This document shows positions 1-11,587 of a DNA stretch of 64,000 nt, in pieces. The notes beneath the pieces were generated by a model, which was given only the letters and a program-made list of their open reading frames with translations, made no database searches and was not told where the DNA came from. The DNA is from Misgurnus anguillicaudatus (lineage: Eukaryota > Chordata > Actinopteri > Cypriniformes > Cobitidae). A program made the position numbers and the translations under genes. Numbering within the stretch: the first letter of the stretch is position 1; every line of letters begins with the position of its first letter. Location: contig NC_073339.2 of assembly GCF_027580225.2 (NCBI RefSeq), positions 42,773,501 through 42,837,500 of the forward strand, given 5' to 3'.

Positions 1-1521
1 TAGGGTTAAGTAGATCATTTGCTCCATAAATAGACTTGCAGCCAACAGAGATGTTCACTATTCCCAAGAAAACAATAAATTTAACACTGTAATCCAGTAA
101 GAAAAGTACTAACGCTGTTGTAACCTTCTAAAAAGTATACCTTTGTAGGGAAATAATACAATTTGATACCTCAGAGATACATATCTGTATAAATGATAGA
201 TATAGGAAAACGTTTAAAGGGTAAAATCCCAGCTTGACTATGAAGATGCTGGAATTCATATAGAGATAGATATATTGTTTATCAGCAGCGAACAGAAGGA
301 TTAACCAGGAAAAAAATCTCTTAAAAATATTAAAATACAAATGTCATAAACACAATACAAAATAGTTTCCAGTAGACTGCATCAAAAACTACAGAGCTAA
401 AGTTTCTATTCATTTGCATTTTGCAGATGAATTAAGAAAAGCGACTTTTGAGTTTTTCACTGCTAATACAATGCTCTACCTTTTAAGCTATAAGAGATCA
501 TTTTAAGGTGAACTTATTTTTTTTATTTTTTGGATGCATAAGCCATGTTGGTACTAACATCTGTATTGCCTTATATCGAGGATTGGGCTAAGCTTTGAGC
601 TATGAGAACCAGCAAATGTTTAATTAAGCCACACATCAAATAACATTACAACGATGCTTTTCAACACTCCAGATGTAATGGAAAAAATTGAAAAATATTT
701 ATAGCAACCTTTGTAATAACATTCATAGACGAATGCCGTGCACTGATCAATAAACATCTCAGAGGTGGGTGATGATAAACACCGAAGTTCTTGTTATGTG
801 GAGTTTAATGATCCATATAAAAGACCAACATGTATTTAAATATTTCTTTGACAACTTTGTTTTATTGTTAGAGATCAACAGTAAACAATTGGTTTCATGT
901 TTATAGTAAATATTTACAACATCTGTGCATTATTATATTTTTTCCCATTAACTTTTAGGAGCTGCTAATTGTTGTAAAATAATTAATGGGGAAGAATAAC
1001 AAGTTAGGGCCATTGGCCAAAAACAAATGACATTTGTTTACATGTTTTGATGGGTTGTGTTTTAGTTCTTAAAAATTACAGTGAAAAATTATAGAAAAGA
1101 TAAATAGAAATAAATCCAAAATTTCTCTGATGGGGATTAATTAAGTGTTACTTTATCTTTTTTTTTTAATTTTATTATTGTATTTAAAAAAGTAAAAACA
1201 GGTGAAATACTTTTTCTCATAACTTTGCATATTATCGTCAGAGAAGCATTTTAACAGATGACTGTGCAGTGAAAAAGTCATTTGTGTCTGACAAGATGAC
1301 ATTGAAAAAATGTTACATTACATTAGTTTAAACTTAACTGAATGTTATATAAACCTAAATGTTTGCTAGAATTCAAGCTTTACATTTGAGGTCCAAATGC
1401 TTTTTCTAATTGAGTTTATATGACCTATCAGTGTTCTTCTGTTTAACCAACCAACTGTGATTTTAGATAAACACCCCCCTCTACAGGATTTCTTTGGCAG
1501 TAAAGTGTTGATAAATTAGGG
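1..1521. other. AT-rich noncoding stretch, no gene seen
   Basis: Six-frame reading shows only short low-complexity open frames. If the upstream Mx copy is a complete gene, this stretch is part of its large intron 7; otherwise it is intergenic. I see no Mx GTPase-domain exon, no tRNA or rRNA and no clear element ends here. Confidence 0.5.
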
Positions 1522-1783
1522 CAGTGGTTCTCAATCTGGGGGCCCTGAGATGGTGCTAGGTGTGCCCTGTTTTATGACATTTTATAATAATAAATTAATT
1601 TATCATAAATTCTGTGTAATTAAAATAAGGCTATAACACTAGGCTGCAGCACTAATTTAATATGTTTTGTTTAATTCAAATATTAAGTTTTGGAATTTTT
1701 AATGTCACACATTTTCTTTGGGAGGTCACGTAGGGATGCATTGTATACAAGGGGGCCGCATGCCAAAAAAGTTTGAGAACCAC
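1522..1783. mobile_element. hAT-like nonautonomous element (GTGGTTCTCAA ends)
   Basis: The left end reads CAGTGGTTCTCAATC and the right end is its approximate reverse complement, TTTGAGAACCAC, enclosing about 260 bp with no coding capacity. The same end motif occurs at 50.7 and 51.5 kb. This end type is common in fish hAT-derived MITEs; that family assignment is from general knowledge. Confidence 0.6.
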
Positions 1784-2238
1784 CTATGTAAGCTGCATTC
1801 CGACTAGCAGCGACTAGCAGTAGAGCGACGCAATCTTATTGATTTCAATGGAAGCTTGGCGACTTTGTAGTGGCAAAAAGTCTTCGCTTGAATCTTCATA
1901 ATAAAAACACAGAAGTAAAGAACAGAGATGATGTACACTCTTCTCATTGGTCTCTGCCTTGCCACAATTGACTTAATATTAATATAGTGAGGTACAGACT
2001 CCGAATCTAAAATGATGTATTCTGCTTGTCCTTAATCTGCCCCAGTTATTTATCACAGTGTTGTTTTTCACAACAATCGCGGCGAGAACAATTGCACCTG
2101 GGCTCTTTTAATTAGGAAACGAAAGTTAACTGAAGAAATGAAAGTCAACCATAGAACCAAAACCAAAAGTGAAAACGGTGTCATCATAATCTTATATGGG
2201 GACAATAATCCAGTGTAATATCAATACGGTAGCCTATA

Positions 2239-2390
2239 ATTCAGTGTTTCCAATCCTGGTCCTCGAGGCCCCCCTCCCAGAAAGTTTAAGATGTCTCCTT
2301 ATTTAAAAGACCTGATTTAACTCATTAAATAAGGAGACATCTAAAACTTTCTGGGAGGGGGGCCTCGAGGACCAGGATTGGGAAGCACTG
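2239..2390. mobile_element. Foldback MITE with near-perfect 65-70 bp arms
   Basis: The two arms (about 2241-2306 and 2324-2390) are nearly perfect reverse complements, including CCTCGAGG and a run of GGGAGGGGGG or its complement. GCCTATA flanks both sides (2232-2238 and 2391-2397), consistent with a 7-8 bp target duplication and a hAT-type mobiliser. The transcript would fold into a long hairpin. Confidence 0.75.
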
Positions 2391-2863
2391 GCCTATATGA
2401 TCAGTAATATACCCAACAAAAACTACCAAAACTTGCCAACTGGATGGGGCTGTCGGGAACATGCGGGATGAAAAACAGCAACGTTTGTTTTTGAATTTAA
2501 AACTCTTTCTAACCTTTACAAATTGCCACTAACACTCCCATTATTCTCATTCAATGTGTCTCTCTGGAGCGACCTTCCAATCTCTGTTATTCCTTATTAA
2601 AAAAAAAACAGTTATCTTTCCGTGATCACTTGATGGGATCATAATGAATGTACACACTTGACTCAGCATCTATTTCTTCCCGTCTCGTTAAAATGTGAGT
2701 AGGGGAGACCGGGGTTGGTTGTCACAATTTTAACCCATGCATGAATTGCTCATCTTAAAAAAATCTTTCAGCAGTAATTCCTACATGAAATGAAAACTTG
2801 GGGTCTTGGCTTTAAATGTGTCTAGTTTTTACTTTTAGAATGTATTGCAACAGGAAGTAATTA

Positions 2864-3892
2864 CCCAGATAGCATGCAACCATTGAAACAATGCCAAAAA
2901 TCGTTGACCCGCCAATGTCAATACCACTGAATCAACATCACGTTTACACCCTCCATTAATATTGGAAAATATTGAAATTTCAACAAATCACCATTATCAT
3001 GATCAGTGTTTGCTTTAGTTGGGCCCTTTACTCTTGTGTTTTAATGGTAAGTTTTCTTTGGCTGCTGAAGCAGTGTTTTAAAATACATCTGCTATTGCAA
3101 AGAAAACAAAGATCTAATGTTATCAAGTAGTTTAATTCTTGTATACCTAAATGATATTAATGAACTACTGTTAAAGTTATGCAAAAAAACTGACTTTACA
3201 GTACTAGTTGGAAACAGTGTAAGGTCTTTAAACACATTTAAAAAGTTAAGCTACTGCATCTATCTCTGACATCATGAATCGGTCTATGAATCTCATCAAT
3301 GGTGACGATCAACAAAAGAAAGCTTCATGCTGCAATGCATGCTGGGTATCATCGTAGTACTAAACTAATTTATAACTCCCAGCATGCATTGCAGTTGATC
3401 GTTTTATATGAATTTGTTTGATGATTGTCACCATTGTTGAGATTTGTAGCGTGAGAAATGATGTCTGAATGTGTCAGCAATTTTTCAGTTTGTCTTGTCA
3501 CAATGTATTTACAAACCAAAACAATTATAAATGTCAAAAAATGAATCAACATAATCATGTATAGCATCTTAATTTTGTATAATCTTGACTTCTTCACAAA
3601 AAGCAATCAGTTTTAACTTAACTTTGAAACACATCTTTCTTTTCCAATGCACATGTGTTTCTACATAAACACATAAAAACACAAAAAAAGAAAAGAAAGA
3701 TTTAACTTGGTGAATGACAAGAGTCAAGGACCCAACAAAAGCAAACACTGATCACAATAATGGTGATTTGTTGAAATCTCAATATTTTTTCAATATTAAT
3801 GGAGGATGCAAACCTGATATTGATTCAATGCAGTTAACATTGACAAATCAACTGTTTTTAACATTGTTTCAATGGTTTGCATGCTATCTGGG
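2864..3892. mobile_element. Long-arm foldback element of about 1 kb
   Basis: The left end begins CCCAGATAGCATGCAACCAT and the right end finishes ATGGTTTGCATGCTATCTGGG, its reverse complement. The arms stay recognisable for about 150 bp (both contain the ACTGATCA core of a longer match near 3000 and 3740). A smaller palindrome around 3333-3394 (CAATGCATGCTGGG against CCCAGCATGCATTG) sits in the middle. No transposase frame is visible. Confidence 0.65.
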
Positions 3893-3894
3893 GA

Positions 3895-4478
3895 TCCTGT
3901 GTGCATCACGTGTCTTGTCAAAATAAGTGCCTGCTCCATGACGCGTCTAAAGGGTTTATGATAAAAGAGACGCTCCTGTTTGCCAGATACTCGCATAATC
4001 AGAGTTTACTGTTAAAGGTGCTCTAAGCAAATCCACGCGTTTTAGACCATAAAACATTTTTTGATACATACACCAAACATCTCCTTACTATCTGCTTGCT
4101 GCCTGTCTGCTGATCAAACTGTAAAAAAACGCAATCTCTGAAGACAGCCCAGGCTTCACAAACTGCAATAAAAACAAAGTGGCCAAACCTACCACCACGA
4201 AACATAACAAAGTGTTCCAGCCAAAAAACGACAAGAAGGATTTGGGGGTGGGGGTTAGGCGCGTTCATGAAAGCACGGAAGGGAGGGGGAAGAGTTATCT
4301 ACGCTCCGTTTGTTTGAAAACAGTTCAAACATCAACAAAAAGTAACATCACACAGATTCGCTTAGAGCGCCTTTAAGGGAGTGTCTTGCGTGTATTTTGT
4401 GAACGTAAGCGTCTCTTTTTATCATAAACGGTTTTGACGCGTGTGCAGCAGACACTTATTTTGACAAAACACGTGATG
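3895..4478. mobile_element. Inverted-repeat element interrupted by a TTAA MITE
   Basis: The left arm (about 3900-4000, with GTGCATCACGTG and TTTATGATAAAAGAGACGC) is reverse-complementary to the right arm (about 4395-4478). The two arms are separated by a second element at 4012-4376. A related single arm recurs at 61.66-61.75 kb. Confidence 0.6.
4012..4376. mobile_element. TTAA-flanked MITE (AGGTGCTCTAAGC ends)
   Basis: TTAA at 4012-4015 is followed by AGGTGCTCTAAGCAAATC, and the right end is GATTCGCTTAGAGCGCCT followed by TTAA at 4373-4376. The TTAA duplications suggest piggyBac-type mobilisation. Open frames of 65-81 codons inside it on both strands have no recognisable protein signal. Confidence 0.65.
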
Positions 4479-4717
4479 CACATGGTTCACATGACGCAAC
4501 AAACACATATTTTGAAAACACGAGCAACACACATGACACTCTGAACACTTATTTTGAATTTGCGCCCCCCGGATGAGCAGTCACCAGCCACCACTGCTGC
4601 TCCTTGAGATCTACCTTCCTGAACAGTTTAGTTCCAACCACATTCATTTTGATTAACATGCTTTTTTAGGGTTGCATCTATATTTTGCAGGAAAATAGGC
4701 AGGATTGAGCGCAACTG

Positions 4718-4848
4718 CACTGTAAAAAGTAAAAGTTGGATCAAATTAAAAGAATACTTCATTTGGTAACTTTTAGTTTGAAAAATATTACATTTTTATC
4801 AATTAAAGTATTTTTTTAAAGTTGACCCAACTTTTACTATTTACAGTG
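4718..4848. mobile_element. CACTGTAAAAAG foldback element
   Basis: The ends CACTGTAAAAAGTAAAAGTT and AACTTTTACTATTTACAGTG are inverted repeats. The same end type recurs near 31.5, 56.1-56.3 and 57.9-58.1 kb, making a dispersed family of short hairpin elements. Confidence 0.6.
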
Positions 4849-5023
4849 TGATTTGCATGGCCCAAAATCATGCAAATAAGATTGTAGACTCAGCTCAGCT
4901 CTTTCTTATTCCAAACGTCCTGTATAACTAGTAAAAGAGACAGAACCACAGTATATATGTGTCTGTATATTAATGAATAATTGAACCTTAATCACTGATG
5001 TCTTTCACATCCCCTGAATTTAG

Positions 5024-8000
5024 AAAGTTACAGCATTCACTCAGGACACATTAAACCTGGCAAACGGGGAGGAGGTTAAATGTAATTCAGAGCTCATCAT
5101 TTTTCAAGAGCTTCGGGATGAATTTGCACGATGGAAGTTGCTCTTGGAAAGCTCTGGAGTTAAGTGTAAGTAAAGAATGCATATAATGAAATAAAAATGT
5201 ATCATGTTTTGGTGGGCGGCCCGTTTCTGTTTAAGAAATGTTAAAACGTATTGATAGCATTAACCATTGCCAATGCCTATGTATCGTTTAGTTAATACAT
5301 TTTTCTGCACGTAAAGTCGCCATGAAAGGGAAGTAAAACCATTTAATAATTTGAATGTTCCTGTAATGCAATCTGTAACTTAGCCTAGTCCATACGGACA
5401 CATGTATTTTTATAACCGGAGTTTTTCCTCCTGCGGTTAAAAAAAATTCCCTCCACACATGCTCAGTTTAAAAGAAATCTCCGCCTACATGAACACGCAA
5501 AAAAACATGATCATGCGCTATCAAGAGCATGCCACACCAGCAGGCGGTGATATAACTCAAATCGTAAAGCCACCTTGGCCAATCAGAAGCCTAACAAAAG
5601 TGACGTCGCAAGGCAAAAGCCCCGGTTTTACTATCTACACGAAACCGCAACCGGCGTTTCTTAAAGGGACCATGGCATGAAAATGTTAGCATTGTCACTT
5701 TGTAGGTATGAGCAATAATGTGTCGTTTTGGGTGTGTCCTTTAAAATGCAAATGAGCGGATGAAGTGCAAACACTGATCACAATGATGGTGGCTTAATGC
5801 AATTCAAACTAAATTGTGCTGTCAATTATTTTTTCTCTCCCTCTTTCTCTCTGCACTAAATGGCAGTGCTGTGGTTGGATGGTGCATATTAAGGGGCGGA
5901 ATTATTATAATAAGATCTCCTTATGACATCATAAGGAGGGCCAAATTTCAATGACCTAATTTTTGCTCACACCTACAAAATGGCAATGCTAACATTTTCA
6001 TGTCATGGCCCCTTTAAAAAACTCACCCTGGCAGGTGTTTTCCAAAATGTTCGGTTTCAGTATCCATGTTTCCATCCACATGTTTTTATCCGAATTAAGT
6101 GATATCGAATGAAAAATTCGTTATGGAAACAGTAAAATTCGATTGAATTTCATGAATATCGACTCAAAAGAAATACGTTCGATCTCATCGGATTTTATCT
6201 TGATAGATATATGGCTTATCCGATAAACGCTGATGGAAACGTTATTTGCCGAATAAATAATGATTTGCGATTAAGGTTTAGGTCCTTTTATGGTTGCAAA
6301 GAAGAAAAAGTTTTAGGTCATTTCCGCTCTGGTAGCACACATGGCGTGTGTCAACAAAATCAGATGTAAGTAGACAAACGACGAGACGAGATTAATTTTA
6401 AATTTAATTTACCAGAGAAAATAACGGCTATTTTAGAGCTGAAGATCTTTGCACGAACCCGACGGGTTCGGTCGGATTCGGGCTTCATTTCTAACATTTT
6501 ACACGGGCCGTGCTCCGCCTTTGCACGGTAAATGAGCGGTCAAGTTCAATGCTGCTGAATGCCCTATATCAGTAAGCGCAGGACCACGCTGAAGCCATTT
6601 ACAGTGGATTTAATAATTTCCTCAACAAAAATGTAGCCTAATCTTGGTGAGTAAAGGTTTTTTAATGTATAACTAAATATTACTTAGTCTTAAATACATA
6701 ATTTAGACAGAGGATATAGACTAATGTTGGCATTAATGTAAAGAAAGTGCCGAAGCAAATACCACAGAACCTTTATCTTAATTTCGTTATTCCCAAATAA
6801 CCATCTTATACAGAATGTATTATCTTAATTTAATTCGTTAAGAAATAATTGTTTTTATTGGCATGTTGGCCTATAATGTTGCATATGCCTATTTAGAACG
6901 AGATGTTACGATGTTACAGATTACTTTTTTTTCTTTGTTTCAACTTCCAAGTGACGTGTAGCCCAGTTAGTCATTAATAAATAATGTTAAAACCTGTGTA
7001 AATTACTCATTCTTGATAAAAGCTGTTTGTGTGCGCAAATTTAAATAATGTATGGCTGTAAACGGGTTCGGGCTTTTAAAAAGCTGTCAATCTAAATGTA
7101 CTTTCGGGTTCGGGCTGCATTCTGTCGGGCTCCGGTCGTTTCAGGCCCGATTACAGCTCTATTTTAGATAGCAAAAATCTAAGAAATGCCATAATTTATC
7201 AGGAACTGGCGAAGGAAATGTCAAGACGTGGGACGTCCTCCGGAGTAAATGAGGCGCTCAAACAGCGATACGTGTTTCAAAAAAGAGAGTTATCTCGCAA
7301 CGGTGCCGGAGGGAAAATAAAAGCAAATTTGACCTTGATGAGATGGATCCTCGGTCAAAGAACCCTCGTAGCTTCATTGGCTTCCAATATTAACAACTCT
7401 AAAGATATTTTTTCGTTCTCATTTACGTTAAGAATTGATCCGGACTATCATTTCACGTTAATGCCTCCGTTGTCGTTGGGCATTTACATGCATCTGCATC
7501 ATCATAGCAATTAACGTCATTTTCTTATTATTATAGCTTGATATGTCGCTATCAGCTCAGCTGGCACATAAGCACTTATAACTTGTGAAATGCCGCAAAT
7601 TTGTCTAGCAAAACTTTGTTCGCAAATGTTTGCTTGAATATTGTGCGATTCAGTGCGAAAATGAATGGAAACACCTTCTAATGTCTCAAATCAATTCGAT
7701 ATACCAATTTGATCGCAAACCAGCATGTGACGTCATTACGCACAGGTTTTTATTCGCTTTAAAGCCGTTGGATGGAAACACACTTTCACCAGCTTTATTC
7801 GCATAAGTTTTTTAACCGAACTTCAGATAATTCGATTGACAAGTGGATGGAAACTTAGCTAGTGACATACTGCGTTTCCGTGTGGACAGCCGGCCGAACC
7901 GCGTAAAAAAGTCACAGTTATAAAATTACCTGTTTGAAATCTAAAATTGCATTTTATATCATAGATGAGACATTAGAGTTTGTTGGCTGTTTAATTTGAA

Positions 8001-10008
8001 GTCACCATCATTACGTCACCAACTCATTTACATTACGAAGGACACATGTATGCCTATTTGTGTCTTTGCATTGACTTAAAGGGGTCGTGTCATGAAAGTG
8101 TTGGCATTGCCACTTTGTAGGTTTGAGCAAAAATGTGTCGTTTTTGGTGTGTCTTTTAAAATGCAAATGAGCTGATGAAGTGCAAACACTGATCACAATG
8201 ATGGTGGTTTGATGCAATTCAAACTCAATTGTGCTGTGAACTATTTTTTCTCTCTTTCTTTCTCTCTGCACTGAATGGCAGTGCTGTGGTTGGATAGTGT
8301 ACATTAAGGGGGTGGTATTATTCTAATAAGATATCCTTATGACATCATAAAGAAAGCCAAATTTCCATGACCTATTTTTGCTCACACCTACAAAGTGGCA
8401 ATGCTAACATTTTCACGATATGACCCCTTTAACATGTAAATCACTCACTCTTGTCGTCTCTTCTGTGTCTGTTGTGAATGCGCAGTAATGCTTATGTCCC
8501 AATTATTTGTTAAAGGGGTCATATTATGAGATTTTTTTAAAGATGTAAAATAAGTCTTTGGTGTCCCCAGAGTGTGTATTTGAAGTTTAAGCCCCAAACA
8601 CCCCACAGGTAATTTATTATAACATGTTAAAATTGCCAGTTTGTAGGTGCAATGCTGTGGGAACCACACAAGTTGAAAAATCTGAATTTTGGTGGATATT
8701 CGCGCCACATTAATCAATTACAGGATTACAGGAAGCGAGCGGAGTAGCAGCAGTAGCCTCTCCCATGACGTGAATTTCCGTGTTCATTTCTCAAATGACT
8801 AAAATTTCACGCGCGAATGAAGCAAGTAAACTCAAAATGTTCAAGCGTCCAACTACTATTTCTCTGAAATATTCAACAATTTATTTGCAGTCAACAAGAA
8901 GATTGAGAGAGAGGTTGGTAACTTTGAAGCCAAGTATCGAGGGAGAGAGCTTCCGGGTTTCATCAATTACAAGACTTTTGAGAAGCTGGTCCGAGAACAG
9001 ATACAAAAATTAGAGGAACCTGCAATAAAAACACTCAAGACCATCTCAGGTCAGTGCAAGTTTTCAAGTGAAAGTTTCCAGGTACAAATTTAAGAGATGG
9101 ATAAAAGGTTACAAAAGAAACTTTTTAGTAAGATTGTGTTTTTGTTTAGATGTGGTCAGAAAGAAATTTATCAAATTGGCCCAAAACAGCTTCATTGGAT
9201 TTCCTAATCTTCTTAAAATAGCAAAGGTAGGATTGTTGACCTAATGCCAAATTATAGCGATACACAAAGTGCTCATATTGATTTATTTTCACTCCACGCT
9301 ATTATCTTTTCTGAATTGAATAAAAGGGTTAATTAATTGATACTTAAATTGACAAACTTTTAGTCATGCTATTGGATCATAATACATATGTTCATCATTA
9401 TATCACTGTAGTCTCAAAGGTTGTCTTAAAGTTTTAAAACACATCTTCTGTTTGCATCCTAAGACTAAGATTGAAGCCATCAAGGAGGAGAAAGAATCGC
9501 TGGCTGAGTCCATGTTGAGGACTCAATTCAAGATGGAGCTTATTGTTTACAGCCAAGATGGCACATACAGTCAGAGCCTTCAACATACAAAGGAGAAAGT
9601 GGAGCAGGAGGAAGAGGAAGAAGATGAATATTTAGATCAAGATGCTTCCTTGAACGAGATGAAACTTCACATAGAGTCCTACTACTCTGTAAGGGAGCTA
9701 ACGTGAGCTTTCGTATCTGTTTTAGACTTTCTGTTAAGACATCGTGATTTTAATTGGATTGGTCTGTGTTGTCTCACCAGATTGCAAGCAAGCGTCTAGC
9801 TGACCAGATCCCAATGGTGATCCGCTACCTGCTTCTCCAAGAGGCTGCGGTGGAGCTGCAGAGAAACATGTTGCAATTACTGCAAGAGAAGGATGCTGTA
9901 GATGATCTGCTTAAAGAGGACTACGACATCGGCCAGAAGCGGGAAAATTTACTTAACCGCAAAAAGCGTCTATTAAACGCACAACACCTCCTGATAACCT
10001 TCGTTTAA
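5024..10008 (+). CDS. mx: Mx GTPase paralogue, C-terminal exons only (exons 8-12)
   Basis: Five exons can be joined in frame: 5024-5165, 8891-9049, 9150-9226, 9464-9688 and 9781-10008 (TAA stop). Each has AG/GT borders, and all but the fourth are exactly as long as the matching exon of the complete Mx gene downstream. They encode part of the stalk, the L4 loop region and the C-terminal helices, ending HLLITFV. No premature stop or frameshift is seen. No GTPase-domain exon occurs in the preceding 5 kb, so this is either the end of a gene that starts outside the window or a 5'-truncated duplicate. Its L4 loop is about 23 residues shorter than in the downstream copy. Introns 8 and 11 are intact; intron 8 has grown to 3.7 kb through element insertions. 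Whether it is transcribed cannot be told. Confidence 0.85.
5661..6017. mobile_element. TTAA MITE, AGGG(A/G)(C/T)CAT family, copy 1
   Basis: It is bounded by TTAA at 5661 and TTAA at 6014-6017 with inverted ends AGGGACCATGGCATGAAAAT and TTTTCATGTCATGGCCCCT. The interior repeats the copy at 8076-8432 and shares blocks with those at 47.8 and 51.8 kb (TTTGTAGG, ATGCAAATGAGC). It lies in intron 8 of the upstream Mx copy. Confidence 0.7.
6068..7854. mobile_element. Nonautonomous element with GTTTCCATCCAC ends, split by a nested insert
   Basis: The left end is GTTTCCATCCACATG and the right end CAAGTGGATGGAAAC. The interior contains repeated ATTCG/CGAAT words. A 98-codon open frame (7218-7514) shows no domain I recognise and is probably incidental or a relic. 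The nested element at 6437-7158 interrupts it, so the host arrived first. Confidence 0.55.
6437..7158. mobile_element. Nested hAT-like insert with 9-bp flanking repeat
   Basis: CTATTTTAG lies directly on both sides (6428-6436 and 7159-7167), the size expected of a hAT target duplication of 8 bp plus one chance base. Both termini carry CGGGTTCGGGC-type words. The insert has no coding capacity. Confidence 0.6.
8076..8432. mobile_element. TTAA MITE, AGGG(A/G)(C/T)CAT family, copy 2
   Basis: TTAA at 8076-8079 and at 8429-8432 bracket a near-copy of the 5661-6017 element. A separate, truncated relative in the other orientation begins at TTAA 8510 and loses similarity near 8.7 kb. Both lie in the expanded intron 8 of the upstream Mx copy. 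Confidence 0.7.
8510..8760. mobile_element. Truncated TTAA MITE fragment
   Basis: It starts TTAAAGGGGTCATATTATGA and continues with the GTCCCCAGAGTGTG block seen at the end of the 51.8-52.3 kb copy. No matching right terminus follows, so the far end is lost. It ends about 130 bp before exon 9 of the upstream Mx copy. Confidence 0.5.
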
Positions 10009-10813
10009 AGCTCACGTAACACACGCTGTTTCTGCATTTCTGATATCAATCTGGAGTACCTATAGAGTAGTATGACATCCTTTATATCTCTGAAGAGTCT
10101 TTAGTTTAATCAGATTTATAAAAGAAAGATTAGCTTTACCGAATCTTTCCGATAACGTACGAAAAAATGAAGAAGGAGGAGTTATAACACGGGAGGAGCG
10201 AGTACGAGTCATGCAACACTATACAAAACCATTTTAACTTATGATTCACTACATGTTCGTGTCATTTATATAATATACACGCGCCTATTTCCAACATAAG
10301 ACAGAAGTCTTACTTACCACGTGTAACTCGTCATGACCCGGTTCTGAAAATCCACCGCATCAAACACACACGCAAAACTCCGCTGCTAATCCGGATAATA
10401 AACTATATCCATTGTTTCCATAAGGCTGGATGTCTTCTCCTTACATCCAAAAACACACTTCTTGTTGTGCCATTGTTGACTTTTGAAATTAAACAAAGCT
10501 GAGTGGCGTGATAAGCTGTTAGCAAGCTCTAGCGTCTCCCGCTGACTGACGGCTGGGCGGGGTTTTCCGGGGGAAGTTTTCCGGCGGAAGCCCATATAAA
10601 GAAGTGATACGTATCGAAAACCCCTGAAACGTCAGTTAGAACCGTAATCGAAAAAAATTAGCCGAAACTTGTACGAACCCTGGCGAAGTGCATTCGGTAC
10701 AGAAATACTCTGAAACATTTTTGACACTTTGCCTACGTTTAGCATGAGGAAACAACTCTATAACTGTGTTAATAAGTCAGAATGCTTAAAATACCATTAA
10801 CCCCCCCCTTTAA
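10005..10813. mobile_element. TTAA insertion at the stop codon of the upstream Mx copy
   Basis: The Mx reading frame ends GTT TAA; TTAA at 10005-10008 includes the stop. Sequence matching the 3' UTR of the downstream Mx copy (TATTGCAATATTTTAATGCG there, a close variant here) resumes only after TTAA at 10810-10813. In the downstream copy the same join is uninterrupted at 18835-18838. About 800 bp has therefore been inserted, with duplication of TTAA. The left terminus AGCTCACGTAACACACGCTG is shared with a fragment at 19.23 kb and, inverted, one ending near 36.1 kb. The right terminus is a poly-C run, not an obvious inverted match, so more than one event is possible. Confidence 0.7.
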
Positions 10814-10912
10814 TATATGTGATTGCAATATTTCAATGCGACACAATCATATATTGGTGGTGGAGAAACTTATCCTGAACATCTGAAATGCAAAAGTCAT
10901 GTTTTTTATTAT

Positions 10913-11587
10913 TTAAAGGGGTCATTTCACAAGACTTTTTGGGGTGGTTTCCCAGACAGGGATTAGCTTAAACCAGGACTAGGCCTTAGTTTAATTAGGA
11001 AATATAACTAGTTTTAACAAACATGCCTTACTAAAAACATAACTTTTGTGCATTTTGAGGCAAAACAAAGGGCCCTGGTGTATTTTAAGATGTCTCAGTG
11101 CAAGTTGTTTTCAGTTTTGACAGCTCTAACATTTATTTTAGTGTAGGACTAGTCTAATCCCTGTCCGGGAAACCGCCCCTTTAAGATGTAAAATAAATCT
11201 TTGTTGTCCCCAGAGTACATATGAGAAGTATCTTAAAGTACCTCAAAATATCATATAGATAATTTATTATAGCATGTAAAAATAGTCACTTTGTAGGTGT
11301 GAGCAACAATGTACCGTTTTGGGTGTGTCCTTTATAATACACATGAGCTAATCTCTGCACAAAATGGCGGTGCTGTGGTCGGATACTGTAGATTAATGGG
11401 CGGTATAATCCCCTTCTGACATCACAAGGGGAGCCAAATGTCAATTACCTATTTTTTCACATGCTTGCATGAGAATTGTTAACCAAAACTAAGTTACTGG
11501 GTTGAGCTTTTTCTAGGTTTATAGAAGCACTTGGAACCCAATTATAGCACTTAAACATGGATAAAGTCAGATTTTCGTGATATGTAA
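10913..11587. mobile_element. TTAA MITE, right end lost, carrying a nested insert
   Basis: It starts TTAAAGGGGTCATTTCACAA and shares most of its body with the 47773-48208 copy (GTCCCCAGAG, GGTGTGTCCTTT, GAGAATTGTTAACC). Similarity stops at TGATATGT before the expected CCCCTTTAA. A second element at 10941-11179 interrupts it near the left end. Confidence 0.6.
10941..11179. mobile_element. Nested GGGGTGGTTTCCC element
   Basis: The inverted ends are GGGGTGGTTTCCCAGACAGG and CCTGTCCGGGAAACCGCCCC, with matching inner words TTAGACTAG-like on both sides. It sits inside the 10913-11587 MITE, where TTT occurs at both borders. A relative lies at 45339-45555 in a lancl1 intron. Confidence 0.65.

Noticed and set aside
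1..5023. Hidden Mx GTPase-domain exons
   Set aside because: I looked for the P-loop, DLPG, TKPD and the [11 protein letters not shown] exon in this stretch and saw none.
8780..9013. 77-codon frame across the Mx exon 9 region
   Set aside because: It reads Mx exon 9 in the wrong frame; the correct frame continues the stalk sequence.
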